Shown: in pieces, positions 53,270-63,939 of the stretch | Layout of the letters: each line of letters opens with the position of its first letter | Position numbering within the stretch: position 1 is the first letter of the stretch | Position numbers and translations under genes: made by a program | Notes under the pieces: generated by a model | What the model saw: the letters and a program-made list of their open reading frames with translations, nothing else | What the model was told of the DNA's origin: nothing | Databases searched by the model: none | From: Balamuthia mandrillaris | Taxonomy: Eukaryota > Discosea > Longamoebia > Balamuthiidae | Length of the DNA: 64,000 nt | Assembly (NCBI GenBank): GCA_031835245.1 | Contig: JAVKOQ010000014.1 | Span: forward strand, 147,001 to 211,000 | Reading direction: 5' to 3'

Positions 53270-54038
53270 TTACAAGCTATCTTCTTTGAGAGAGACAGCG
53301 TGACCTGATGATGCTGAGGAGGAAGAAGAGAAGGAAGGAGAAGAGCCCATCTCTCTCATGGGAAAGGAGTTACCGTCTTCTTCAATGTCATCATCGTCTT
53401 CGTGAGGTTCCTCGGCTTCATCGTCGGAGAGGTCCAACCATGGATTATCCGGAATTGGCCTAAACTTGTAACTATATTGTACGAGTGTTAAAATGACGAA
53501 AAATGGGAAAGAAAAAAGGAAAAGAGAAGGCAAACGTACTATGTTATACACCAGAACAAGAGGGTGGCGATCTCTGTGAAGAACGTGCCCAACCAAACGA
53601 GATGGAAGGGCAGCGTGGTGTCCAACAAGTACACAATGATGCGGGTAAAGTAGATGTAGGATACCACCAACAGGTAAAACTGACGGAAGAGCTGAAGCTT
53701 CTGCATGTTGCGCTTGGCCTTGCCGCTGATCTGCGCTGCCTCCTTCAAATGCTTGATGGACCAGATGATGGGGACGAGAATGGCACCGCAGCAAATGATG
53801 TCCACTAGCCGTAGTATATCCTGCCAGGCAAACCAGCCCTGTGAGCCCGGCGCTGTCTCTTCGAGGATGACCATGGCTACGTTGGAGAGGATCTGCAGGG
53901 GAATTACTACGAGGAAGATCTTCTTGTCCTTCTCGGAGAGGTAGGGCTTGATGAAGGCCCATCCAGTTCCTATGAGAGCGATCACCACGAATGTTGTGAT
54001 GCCCTTCAAACTATACAATTGCCAAATAAAAGCGAGAG

Positions 54039-54077
<39 letters not shown>

Positions 54078-54218
54078 GAATAAGGAAACAGAAGTAAAGA
54101 ACTGTACCCTGTAAAGAGGTAGTAGGGCACGGCCCAACCACCGGCATCTCCTGTTGTTTGTTTGTAGTGGTACTCAATCTGCAAATGAAGATTGCGAATT
54201 TTAACAAAATGTGTGAAG

Positions 54219-54250
<32 letters not shown>

Positions 54251-55304
54251 CAGCTTCTTACCGCCTTGAAAAGCAAAGAGAGTACTTTCAAAACTAACAA
54301 AAAGGTCATCAGATGGTGGATTCTGTAAATCTTCTTCCTGAACCACAGTAACGGAATGCATTTCAGTACTTGAAACTTTCGCTGGTCTCACAAGACAAGA
54401 AGAAAGGAACAAGGAAGCAAGCTGAAGAAAGAAAGAAAACGAAACGAAACGGATTAAATAGAAAAACCGAACCCTTCGCCCCGCATGAAAACATAAACCC
54501 AAACACCGAGCAGCACGACATGCGCCACAAACAGAAGCGTAAAGAGCTTAGGAAGTGGAGCCAGGCCGGCCGACAGATAGTTTGGCCCAGGATTGTACAT
54601 TTCCAGCCGAAGCTTCAAACGAAAAGAACAAATTGTAAGACAACAACAATAAAGAGAGATACAAAGCAAGCAAGCAAGCGATCGGTTTCCACAGGAAAAC
54701 AAAAATAGTGGAGCAAGAAAAAGAGGCATACCGTGAAACTGACGGGCTTGTTGTCACATTTGTACATGAGAAGACTGTAAAAGCCTTCCTCCGTTATTTT
54801 CATCCCGTACGTATTGTCGCCGCTGCGAACAAATAGAAAAAGGCAAAAAAAAAAAAAAACATAAGAAAAAAAAAACAAGAGGATAATCTAAAAAACAAAA
54901 AAACAAAAAAACCGTACGTCTCAGTCGCTGTCGGATATGGCAAGAATTCACAACTGAGGTTTTCCTCGCCAAGACCACCGTAGTCCGTTTCAGTGCGGCG
55001 CAAAACGAATTTAATCCCTGGTGGCTTTTATGTTTTGTTGAATGAATAAAAAAGTAGACGTTACATTTTTTTTTTCTGAATCGTAACTGCCACCACGTAC
55101 CTCGTTGGAGCCACTTATTGTAATGTTGACTTGGCCGCCACTGAAAAAGCCAAACGTTTCCAGTCGCAAAGGGGACCTGTCCTCATCTTCTACCCTGATC
55201 TCGTGGATGAGAGCGTGCACGCAGGTAGCGCCAAGGAGGCAAAGCACAACAACGCCCAACCAAGAGGTAGAGGGCCACCTCGGAAGGTTCCAGCACGACC
55301 TCAT
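53270..55304 (-). CDS. GPR107/108-like seven-transmembrane protein (LUSTR family)
   Basis: Start at 55304 (MRSCWNLPRWPSTSWLG), with a hydrophobic signal sequence (LGVVVLCLLGATCVHALIH), then an extracellular/luminal domain over several short exons (IKFVLRRTETDYGG, TYGMKITEEGFYSLLMYKC). Seven membrane spans follow: LFTLLFVAHVVLLGVWVYVF, ITTFVVIALIGTGWAF and the family words PYLSEKDKKIFLVVIPLQ, QDILRLVDIICCGAILVPI, FYLLVVSYIYFTRIIVYLL. The cytosolic tail is acidic and Ser-rich (SDDEAEEPHEDDDD). GPR107 members act in Golgi-to-endosome transport in animals. Several introns carry (CT)n on the coding strand. The stop is about 70 bp from the convergent otubain stop. Confidence 0.85.
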
Positions 55305-55420
55305 TTTTGCCTCTCTGTTCTTTTGTTTGCTCCAACCCTTCCCTCGTTCTCTCTGTGACAAAAATGAGGTCAATTTTTTCTTTCTTTTCGCTGACACGTC
55401 ACCATTTTTGTCGACTAAGG

Positions 55421-55509
55421 CATCTCAAGCATTTCAAACATTTCAAACATTTCAAGCATTTCAAACATTTCAAGCATTACAAGCATGCCGGCATTTCAAG
55501 TATTTCAGG
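55421..55509. repeat. 9-bp tandem repeat (CATTTCAAR)n
   Basis: Ten imperfect units of catttcaaa/catttcaag, one reading catgccgg, between the GPR107-like start and the TAF1A-like stop. Confidence 0.85.
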
Positions 55510-55531
55510 GGCGTGGCCAGAGAAGACTATG

Positions 55532-56405
55532 TCAAGCAGAACGACCTGATGGTTGATATTGTTCGCGCAATGAGAACAGCACATCCATAAGCTCGTGCTC
55601 AAAGCCGATATCTTCGAGATAGTTTGCCACGGCTGAAATGTAGTGGTTCTTTTCGTTGATGATGAAACAAGAGCAAACAGCTTTGAAGAGCAGCAATTTC
55701 TTCTCTGTTTATGTTTTGGTTATTTTTTTTATTAAAAAAAAAGTTTCATAAAAAACAAGAAAAAACAAGATGGTACAAACCTTGCACATCCCGCAAGTCC
55801 TCCCGACTAAACCTTGAAAAGAAGAGAGTGGACCACCAATGCCGCCGAGTGCTCCAAAATGCATCCAAAGAAGCTGCCACCGCTTCAATCTTTTGTTGAC
55901 GTTCTTCATCTTTTGCTTGTCGTAGTTTTGATTTTTCTTCATTTTCTTCCTCTGCTTCCTCTTCCTCTTCCTCGTTTAGATCGCCCAGATGTTGGGAACT
56001 CAACTCGCTGGTGGCTTTGTAGAGATAGTGCCACAAGCGCCAATCATCTGGTCGGTATTCAATTCTATTGGCAACTAACTCTATCATATTATCACTTGGT
56101 AATAAACCTTTTGAAAGAAAATTCTTAACACAAAAGAACGTACAGACCTGACAACAAAAGCAGGAAAGGAAGAATAAAGAATGTGAAAGAAAAGCAGGAT
56201 AACCTTGGAGATAGATTTCTAGAAAGGTGTTGAAAGCCACATCGGAGAAAGGATCGAGGACAAGCAACCTAGTGAGGCACTCGCTGACTGCAACAACGTC
56301 GGATGCACAAAATTCTCGTAAAAACATGGCCAAATAACTATTATCATTATTTGTCGTTTGTGGGAAAAAAATGATTGTGAGAGCGAAGGAGAGCAAAGGA
56401 GCAAA

Positions 56406-56436
<31 letters not shown>

Positions 56437-57802
56437 GGAGAGAGGGGGCGGGGAGAGAGGTAGAGAGTGAGTGAGCGAGCAAGAGAGAGAGAGAGAGAAC
56501 CAAAAAGCGGATGGATCGTTTGAATTTTGTTTACAATGCTGCTCCAGCAAAGTTCTACAAGCTTCCGTGTCGTTGTCGCTCAACAAAATCTACTTAGGAT
56601 AGAAAAGAATGAGCATAGAAAAATAAGACAAGAGAAAGAAAGCGAGCCTAACTGATGTCAAATAATAGACGTAGGCCGGTTCACTTTTGATGGCAATGGC
56701 AGCTGTGAGCAAGCGTTTTGCGTCCTGAAACAGCCGATAGGCTTTAAAACTGGGAAAGCCAAATTCTTGCCAATCCTCATCGCCAAGCACCGAACGCTCC
56801 GTGTTTCTAATGACAGAAGAAACCCTTCTTCGTTTCGTAGAGGTAGCAGTGTCGTTCGATTTTTCTTTACCTCTCTTTCTCTTTGAACCCGTTTGTTGTT
56901 CCTCTTCCTCCGCTTCTTCCTCTTCCTCCTCTTCCTCTTCTCCCTCTTCCTCCTTCTTTGCATTCTCTTCACTTTGTTCCGTTCCATTTTCTTGAGCAGC
57001 AGCGAGTAATGTAGGGTCTTCTGTTGGTGCGTTTGACTCTCCCATCAACTCCATTCGATAGAGAACGTACGCCAGCATGCCAGAATAGCCATGCACCATG
57101 TGGTTTGCGCTATACGGCTCTGAATGTACGTAACTATTTATGAATAAGAATAAGAAAAGTGCATTAGCGATGGAAAAATAAACAGAAAAGAAAGAAAGAA
57201 GCGACAAGAAACGACAAGAAAGAGTGAAGCAAACCTGGATAAGCTTTGATAAGCATCAGTAAAAAGACCTTTGTTAACAGTGTACATGGCCATGTCTAGA
57301 ATGCTTTCTACAGTCTGTAACGATTCATGCAATGGTAAGCAAAAGGGAAGAGAAGGGGTGAGAACGAGAGAACCAAAGAAGAGGAGAAGAAGGGAAGCAC
57401 AGAACAGAGGGCACAGCACCCAATCCGGACCGAGCTCGCCAAACTCGCGAAAGAAGTTCAGAGCGCGCCGATGGCCTTGCAAAGTATTCTGTGAGACAAC
57501 AACCTCATTGGCAGTCTGTATGTATGTATGTATGTAGTGTCAAAAAGAAGTAGAACAAAAGAAGTAGAAGAAGAACAGGAAGTGAAAGGTGAATAACAAA
57601 AAAACAAACAAACCCGGTAAAACAATTCTGGCATGTCTCTGAATCTAGGAAAGATAACGGAGGCGAGGTGTTTTGCTTGCTCCACGTCCTGCAGCAAAAT
57701 ATGCTCCCGGAGTAGCGTCAACATGTTTCGCATGTGCAAAAAGAAAAGGCCTCGCTTGGGCCGCGCGGCCGCATAGCCCAAGAACTTGTTCTTGGCGAAC
57801 AT
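55532..57802 (-). CDS. TAF1A: TAF1A-like subunit of RNA polymerase I selectivity factor (SL1/TIF-IB)
   Basis: Start at 57802 (MFAKNKFLGYAAARPKRG). About nine exons, roughly 590 residues. Helical TPR-like sequence covers most of it: MLTLLREHILLQDVEQAKHL, LNFFREFGELGPDWV, HMVHGYSGMLAYVLYR. An acidic, Lys-rich block (about residues 200-260) follows. Near the C-terminus FWSTRRHWWSTLFFSRF resembles the TAF1A segment of Arg-Lys-Asn-Trp-Trp-Pro type, and the last exon (LLLFKAVCSCFII) fits the family's end. SL1 recruits Pol I to rDNA promoters. Orthology rests on a handful of motifs and the overall helical length, so moderate. TGACGTCA-like words lie just upstream of the start (CGACGTCAC at about 57860). 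Confidence 0.72.
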
Positions 57803-57859
57803 CTTCCTTCTTCGTTTGGTTCTTTTTTCCCGCTCTTTTTCTCCCTCCGGTTTGTCTCG

Positions 57860-57868
57860 CGACGTCAC
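57860..57868. promoter_or_regulatory. CRE-like site CGACGTCAC
   Basis: An ACGTCA core about 60 bp upstream of the TAF1A-like start codon. Confidence 0.4.
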
Positions 57869-58075
57869 GGACCTCCGTATTATTGATTTTTATGCAAAGT
57901 TGCGATGTTTATCGATTTTCTCGAAAATCTTTGATCGATGAGCTTTTTTTTTTTCTTTTTTTCTTTTTTATTTATTTATTTTTTGATCAAAAAAATCACA
58001 CATTCCAAATGTCCACAAACAACAAGAAAGAGAGACGAAACATCTCGGCCACTAGGGCAGAAAAAAAAAACAACT

Positions 58076-59572
58076 TCAAACGTGATAACTTACGTTATCA
58101 TCGTAGTCGACAGAGACGACACCGTTGGCCACAAGGGCGTTGAGCACCTGCTCCGTCTCGAACACGAGCTTGTGGCGACAGAGCTGCAACAAGCTGTTGC
58201 GTAGGCCATCCTCCGTCTTGGCCACGTTCAACGGATGAGCCACCCACTCCCTGCACCTCGCCATCACCACTTCATCTTCCTTGCTTTGTTGATCCGTTGA
58301 TTCTCCCGTATTACTATGGTAGTCGTTGTTGTATTGACCATAAGAAGAAGAGGAAGGATAAGAGGAGACATCCAGCCGTTGTTGCTCCTCTTGGCTTCTC
58401 TTTTTCAAGTACTTGACTGTATTGCCACCGATAGTCGCCACACGTCCTTTTGGAGGGGCAAGAGAGATGAATCCCTCGTTTTGCAAGTTTTGAATGACGG
58501 TGTTTACATCCACGTTCGTCCTTCTTGCGTGACACATTGGCTTGATGGCCGCCATCAACTTGTATTTCTTCTTAGGAAGGTGATCCCTGCCGTTGCGACT
58601 TTGGATCCATCGTTCTATTCTCTTTAGCACATCCGACAATGCAGTTCCTTCTCCACTTTTCTTAGTGTTGATGTTGCTGTCGCTTAGTGGTTGGATTCGG
58701 CTTTGGATGAGATCCTCTGCTGAAGAAGGAAGAGGAGAAGGAGAAGAAGACGCAATACTTTCCTTTGGAAAAGTAGATTGAAGAGCTGGAAAAGAACTCT
58801 TATAGGCTTTCGATGCTGGAGAGAAGGATTTGCCACCTCCACTGACAATAGAAGCTGAAGAAGATGAAGGAGGCGCAGAAGTAGAGGCGCTTGTTTGGCC
58901 AAGAGGAATGGTGTGGATGACCTCAAAGGGGCTGGTGTCGGTTCGGCTGATGAAGTACACTTCAGAAACAGTGAACTCGATTGGCTTCCACGTTGCCACG
59001 AAGTTCGCTTTGTGTTTCTCAAGGTCTCTCTATTTTGTTTGCGTTCAATATTTGACAGCGTGAAAAAGGAAGAAGAGGCTCAAACCTTGCCGCGAAATTG
59101 GCCAACGGTCAAGTGTGGATGAAAACCATCACTGCTCCTGGTGCTCAGGTCATTACAAAACGGAAAGACCGACTCCAACGCCGCCTGCAGCTTATGTAAT
59201 GCTCCTGAAGGCTATTTATGCAGGTGTGGTTTTTTTTAAAACACAGGCTCAAAAAAAATAAATAAATAAAAAGGTTGAACGTACCTCCACCTTTGGGTTA
59301 CAAAACAAGGTGGTGCTGGTGATACCATGCTCGAAAAAGTCGAAGCCCTCGAACCTGACCTTGAAGGGCTGCACCGCGGAGAGGGCAGCGCGCACCGGTT
59401 CCACGGCTTGAGCAAAGTCTCGCTCCGGGATGAAAGGGTACAGGAGGTTGATGTGAGGAGGCCAACGGACATAGGCCTTGTCGTGCTTGGCTCGAATGGC
59501 TTGGATGGGAGGCCACTCGCCCTTCGGTGGCATCACCACCACAGCACTCTTGAATACTTTCTTGCCTTGCAT
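58076..59572 (-). CDS. 2H phosphoesterase (LigT-like) with a novel C-terminal extension
   Basis: Three exons (59572-59285, 59211-59086, 59029-58076) give about 455 residues. The N-terminal 190 residues are a LigT/2H domain: PPHINLLYPFIP carries the first H-x-[ST/N] signature, and FHPHLTVGQFRG carries the second (H-x-T). The two halves have the usual strand order (FEGFDFFEHGI). The remainder is different: a Ser/Pro-rich linker, then charged sequence with RIERWIQSRNGRDHL and a C-terminal block (RCREWVAHPLNVAKTEDGL, HKLVFETEQVLNALVANGVV) that looks like winged-helix or domain-like helices but matches no family I know. The enzyme probably hydrolyses a cyclic or 2'-5' phosphodiester. The start MQGKKVFKSAVVVMPPKG fits the domain. 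Confidence 0.82.
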
Positions 59573-59779
59573 CCTGCTACCCTTTTCACTACGCCAAATT
59601 TTGGCTGCAGCTCTCCCGCTCCATTTTTGTTGCTGTGTTCCATTTCAGTGATGTCGACGTTTATTCGAGCAGGGAAATTTCTCGGAAGGCTACCGCTTTG
59701 TTAATCTCGTGTCGTCGCGAGTTTAACTCGACATTACTGTTTTTCTATTTCTTCCTTGAAACAAACCGAAAAACTAACA

Positions 59780-60663
59780 GAAAGAGCATGGCCGTTTTTG
59801 TGGGAGGTGATCTTTAATGTCCAAGTCCAGCGGCTTATGTCCAGACCGGGCCTGGATGGATTGACCAAAGGGCTGTGGGCTAACTTGGCCCGCATACCCG
59901 GTGATGTAATGGCTTCGTTGCGGGCTTGCTTCAAAGAGAGGGGGCCTTTTACCATCTTCAAAGTCTATGGGCATTTGGCTTTCGCTCCTTTCATTTCAAG
60001 CCTCTACTGGTATCATCGTTTTCTAAGCCATTTCGTGTTCAACTTATTCTCAACTTCTACTTCTGTTTGCTTCTCCTAGCGTTTGTGGGGCCGATGTTAA
60101 ACAACATGCTGGCCATAAGCCCGAGCTACTCCAGCGTGCACCCTCGGGTTCTTCTTCAAGCGATGCTCTATATGGAACTTATCAAGAAGTGAGAGAACGA
60201 AAAAAGAGAGCAAGTAGCAAGGAAGGCCACTCCAAAAGGCTCCGCGATTACAGAAGAGGCCCTGAAAATAATAATAATAATAAGTTCCATATTCACGTTT
60301 CTGCTTACATCAGAAGAAATGTTTGGAAGATCACCGCAGACAAATATGGAGGGATGCTGATGATGAATGTGGACGTAGAAAAAGAAGAATGTGGTTTGGC
60401 AAGAAGAGCGGGTCATGTGGCAAGTCAGCTGACGTTATGTGCAGTTACATCAGCCTTGAGCTGTTTGCTGGTCATGCCTTTGAAAACAATTCTCGCTCGT
60501 ATGGTGTTGCACCCTGACCTGTACAGGAATGGAGAACGAGGGGAAGTGTTGTCGACCTTTAAACAGATTCTGAGAGATGAAAGTGGGTGGGGCTTTTATG
60601 AAGGGCTTGGCCTCAACTTTGCAGTCAACTTCATTCTTTACTCCTTAAGCACCTGCAAATAAA
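59780..60663 (+). CDS. SLC25-like mitochondrial carrier family protein; splice model unresolved
   Basis: The C-terminal half is convincing: SALSCLLVMPLKTILARMV and LRDESGWGFYEGLGLNFA have the P-x[KR]-x-[R] and [G]W-GFY-GL pattern of carriers, here in the SLC25A46/MTCH-like branch. Upstream, GLTKGLWANLARIPGDVM and CFKERGPFTIFK continue the pattern. Two alternative joins compete: an intron ending at the cctag at about 60080, or a 38-nt intron ending at tttcatttcaag (60000), with a further GTGAGA donor at about 60188. Both keep a frame open, so the central 80 residues are uncertain. The start ATG is not fixed (59836 possible). The 3' end is TAA at 60663. Confidence 0.6.
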
Positions 60664-60747
60664 GAAAGAAAAAGAAAAATAGGAAAGAAAAAAAGGAAGG
60701 AGAATGAAAGAAGGCAAAACGATAGCCAACAGAAGCAAAACAGTAAA

Positions 60748-60819
60748 CTCCCCCGCCGGGAATCGAACCCGGGTTGTCCGCGTGACAGGCGGAAGTGCTG
60801 CCGACTACACCACAGGGGA
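60748..60819 (-). tRNA. tRNA-Asp: tRNA-Asp (anticodon GTC)
   Basis: The 72-nt cloverleaf on the minus strand has acceptor stem TCCCCTG / CGGGGGA (one G-T wobble), a D-arm with TGGTGTAGTCGG (A-box-like), an anticodon loop CTGTCAC giving GTC, and T-arm ACCCGGGTTCGATTCCCGG. It sits about 85 bp downstream of the SLC25-like stop. Confidence 0.95.
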
Positions 60820-61052
60820 AGTTGTTGAAACCATTACACATGACCGAAAAGATAAAGGGGGCTAACCTTCTTTCTGCACATCAGTCACTGGAATTTCGTT
60901 CGATTCTGTGGACGTGGAAAACAAACCCTGCACGTAACGGGGTTCGAACCGACGTCCAATAAACTACCTTTCATTTAAGGTATTTCTGTGCTGAGCACCA
61001 ACCGTGAAGTAGTTGCGCACATAAAAAACAAAACTTGCGTCTCCCACTAAAG

Positions 61053-62201
61053 ATGCCGCTGCCCGTTGTGGTTGCGCAGCTGTTGTTTTGGCTGCCGCAT
61101 ACCTTGTACGTTAACTTTGTTTTTTTTTTTTGTTTAACTTGCAGTTCATTCTCCGTTCCCCCCTCTTCGTTGTTGTTGTTGTTCCGTCTTTTCTGATTTT
61201 TTAAAAAAAAAACATTAAAAATTCTAGGAAAGGATTGGACATCTTTCTGAAGCTCAAGGGCTTCAAGATCATTCCCTCCTTCAAGCAGTCGGAATGGCTG
61301 GAGATAAACGTCGGCGGGACGGTCTTTCTCACCACCAAGCGGACGCTCCTCTCCCACAAGTCCCTCTTCTCCATCATGTTCGAGGCGGAGTGGACGCAGG
61401 CCGCCAAGACGCCCACCGCCGTCGCCAAGGAGTACCTCACCGCCGCGAAGAGTCGGTTCTCCTGGCGGAGGAAGCAGAAGCAACAGGAGGAGGAGGAGGA
61501 GGCCCAAAGCAAGGACGAGCAAAAGCTGATGAAGGAGCAGGAGAGGCTGGACTTTAGCAAGAAGTACTACCAGATCCGGAAGAAGTCGGACAATAGCATT
61601 TACATTGATCGTCACCCGCACTACTTTGCCCCTTGTTTGAACTACCTTCGCACTGGCAAGTTGGTGCTTGACTCCAACCACAGCCTCACTGGCATTCTTG
61701 AAGGTTCAGTCTCTCGTTCTCTGCTGACTTTGCATTCCCTTGTCCTTCCCTTCCGCTTCTCGTCTTCTATTCTCTCCTTCTCCTCTCTTTCATGGCTTTC
61801 GTTCTCTCGTTATCCTATACTCAAATAGTTCCGTTTTAATAGAGGCGAAATACTATCGTATCAGCTCCTTGGTGCGGATGATCGTCGAACACCAAAAAGC
61901 ACAAGGAATCGATGTCGACCAGGAACAAGAAAAGAGTGAGAAGGAAGGCGTCCTCCTCACGCCCGCCTCCTCTTTCTTCATGCATTCGGATCATCCTCCA
62001 CCATACCCGTTCTCCTCTTCTTCTTTTCCTTCATCATCTTCTTTTTGGCAATCTGCGAGGTGGAGCGAGGCCTTGGCTCGTTCTCAACAACAACAAAGAG
62101 TTTTATCAACACAAATAAGAATGAGTCGTCGGAAGCGGCAACAACGACTACAACTAAGAGAACATGTAAAGAAAGCAGCAAAAGCTGCTGGCAACCAATA
62201 A
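61053..62201 (+). CDS. KCTD-like BTB/POZ (K+-channel T1-type) protein
   Basis: Three exons (61053-61105, 61228-61703, 61843-62201) give 295 residues. The first exon is short (MPLPVVVAQLLFWLPHTL) and is needed because exon 2 has no ATG; phases match. The BTB core is ordered as in T1 domains: WLEINVGGTVFLTTKRTL (residues about 40-57), SLFSIMFE, IYIDRHPHYFAPCLNYLRTG, then EEAKYYRISSLVRMI. A coiled Lys/Glu insertion (about residues 90-125) splits the domain. The tail after the BTB is Ser/Pro-rich and ends with a basic Arg/Gln helix (RRKRQQRLQLREHVKKAAK). KCTD proteins are often Cullin3 adaptors; whether this one binds Cullin3 is inference. Confidence 0.85.
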
Positions 62202-62222
62202 CTTTTTTATTTTTCTTTTTGC

Positions 62223-62225
<3 letters not shown>

Positions 62226-62264
<39 letters not shown>
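62226..62264. repeat. (CT)n tract between convergent genes
   Basis: About 36 bp of CT in the 73-bp gap between the KCTD-like and ThiD stops. Confidence 0.9.
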
Positions 62265-62265
<1 letters not shown>

Positions 62266-62274
62266 CTCCTCTGT

Positions 62275-62908
62275 TCATTGCCGAACATCATAAAAGTGGT
62301 CCAAAGGGCCATGCCCCTTTCCGATGGCCTCTCTATAGAAGCTATCCTCAATAGCTCCAGCCACATACCTCTTTGCTGCCCTCACCGCCTCCTCCATCAC
62401 CTCTTCCCCATCTTCTCCTCTCTTCTTTCTCAACAAGACGGCCAGGTTGGCAGCGATGGCGCTGGCCAGCGTGCATCCAGTGCCGTGGGTGTTGCCGGTG
62501 CGATACCGCCTGGCGCCGAGCTCCACGAACCTGTCCTCCTTGCCATCGTACAGCACATCCACCACCGCCATGTCGTCCTCGTCTTCCCCGCCATGGAGAC
62601 TCTCCTCGACGTGCCTGAGCAAAGCGAGATGACCTCCTTTCACCAGGACGTAACGCGGGCCACCGTGCAACGCCTCATAGAGGCGTTTCGCCGTTTGCCT
62701 CATCTCGTGAACGGTACTAATAGGTTGGAGTGGTTGTCGCTGAGAACGAGGCTCGTTTGTATCTCCTGCAGAACTGGAGCAGAATTGGAGCAGGAGTTGA
62801 GCTTCCTCGAGGTTGGGCGTGATGATGCTGCACAGAGGCACCAGCTTCGTTTGCAATGCCCGCAAGGCTGCTGCTGGGAGGAGGCATGCCCCTCCTTTGG
62901 CCACCCTT

Positions 62909-62940
<32 letters not shown>

Positions 62941-63639
62941 TTTTGAAAAGAAAGAAATTACAATTATATAACAAAAGTTATAATATAGCAAACAACAAAA
63001 AACCAGTTGGTGAAAGGAATGGAGAATGAAAAAATGAAAATGAAAGAAGAACAAGAAGAAAATGAAAGAATGGCAAGAAGAAACAAAAAAAAGAAGGAAT
63101 CAAGGAATGAAAGGAGAGAGAAGGGATGGTACATGACAGGATCTAAAACGATGGGAATGTTATGGACGTTATGATGGAGCAAACGCGCAGCAACCGCCTC
63201 GATAACGTCCGCGTTGGCCAGCATGCCTATCTTGACCACGTCCGCGCCCATGTCCTCAAAGATGCTGTCCAGCTGCTGAGCCACAAAGGCAGGAGTGACC
63301 TCAAAGATTCCACTCACGCCTTTTGTGTTTTGTGCCGTCACTGTTTTTTTTTTTTTTTTGATGCTGAGCGAAAGAAGAAAACGAAAAGCAGAGAAGAACA
63401 AAGAAAGAAGAAAAGAAGAAGGAGAAGAGCAAGAAGAGCAAGAAGAATACGAGGAGGAACGAACAGGCAGTGATAACACTCATGCCATAACAACCGAGGC
63501 GGGCAAAGGTCTTGAGGTCAGCCTGGATGCCTGCTCCACCACCACAGTCGCTGCCCGCTATGGTCAACGCCAACGGTGGTGAGGCCTTCTTTTTCTGCTG
63601 CTGCTCTTCTTCCTCTGTCTTCTCGCGTGCAGCCAACAT
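62275..63639 (-). CDS. THID: Hydroxymethylpyrimidine/phosphomethylpyrimidine kinase (ThiD/THI20-type)
   Basis: Phosphorylates HMP and HMP-P in thiamine synthesis. Three exons (63639-63465, 63340-63133, 62905-62275) give 337 residues. Motifs: [21 protein letters not shown] (pyrimidine binding), [11 protein letters not shown] restored by splicing, [39 protein letters not shown] and the ATP/anion-hole motif [19 protein letters not shown]. An insertion with Glu/Asp (about residues 240-260) interrupts the end of the domain. There is no fused TenA or ThiE domain. No clear targeting signal. A CRE-like palindrome lies about 105 bp upstream. Confidence 0.95.
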
Positions 63640-63741
63640 TTTATTTTCCAATAATAAAAAAAAAATTATAGTATTTTTCAGGACGACACGGTTAACTCTG
63701 CTCCACATGACGAGGATTTGTGCTGTATAACTAATAACAGA

Positions 63742-63939
63742 ATGACGTCACTATGGAATGTAAAGTATGCGGTGAGAAAGCAGAAGACGACGGAAGGAGA
63801 AAGGCAGAAAGATGTCTGGGGTGTCGCGGCCGTTGCCTTTGTCCTCGGTGCTGAGGGCCAATCGCGCGTTGTGCTTACGGAGAAGGCCTATCGCTTCGTT
63901 GCGATGTTACACCAACTTTTCTGGGAGCAGCATCAATAA
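63742..63939 (+). CDS. Possible small protein or first/last exon, unknown
   Basis: A 65-codon frame from ATG 63742 ([14 protein letters not shown]) to TAA 63939, with a hydrophobic-amphipathic body ([30 protein letters not shown]). GC and codon use look coding. The ATG sits inside the CRE-like palindrome at 63743-63750, which is odd for a start codon, so an alternative is a downstream exon of a gene starting elsewhere. No family recognised. Confidence 0.35.
   Translation: MTSLWNVKYAVRKQKTTEGERQKDVWGVAAVAFVLGAEGQSRVVLTEKAYRFVAMLHQLFWEQHQ
63743..63750. promoter_or_regulatory. CRE-like palindrome TGACGTCA
   Basis: A perfect CRE word about 105 bp upstream of the ThiD start; it overlaps the candidate small plus-strand ORF start. 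Confidence 0.5.

Noticed and set aside
60925-61012. tRNA-like sequence with TTCGAACC on either strand
   Set aside because: The B-box-like palindrome is present, but no acceptor stem or 7-nt anticodon loop closes on either strand; probably a tRNA relic at most.
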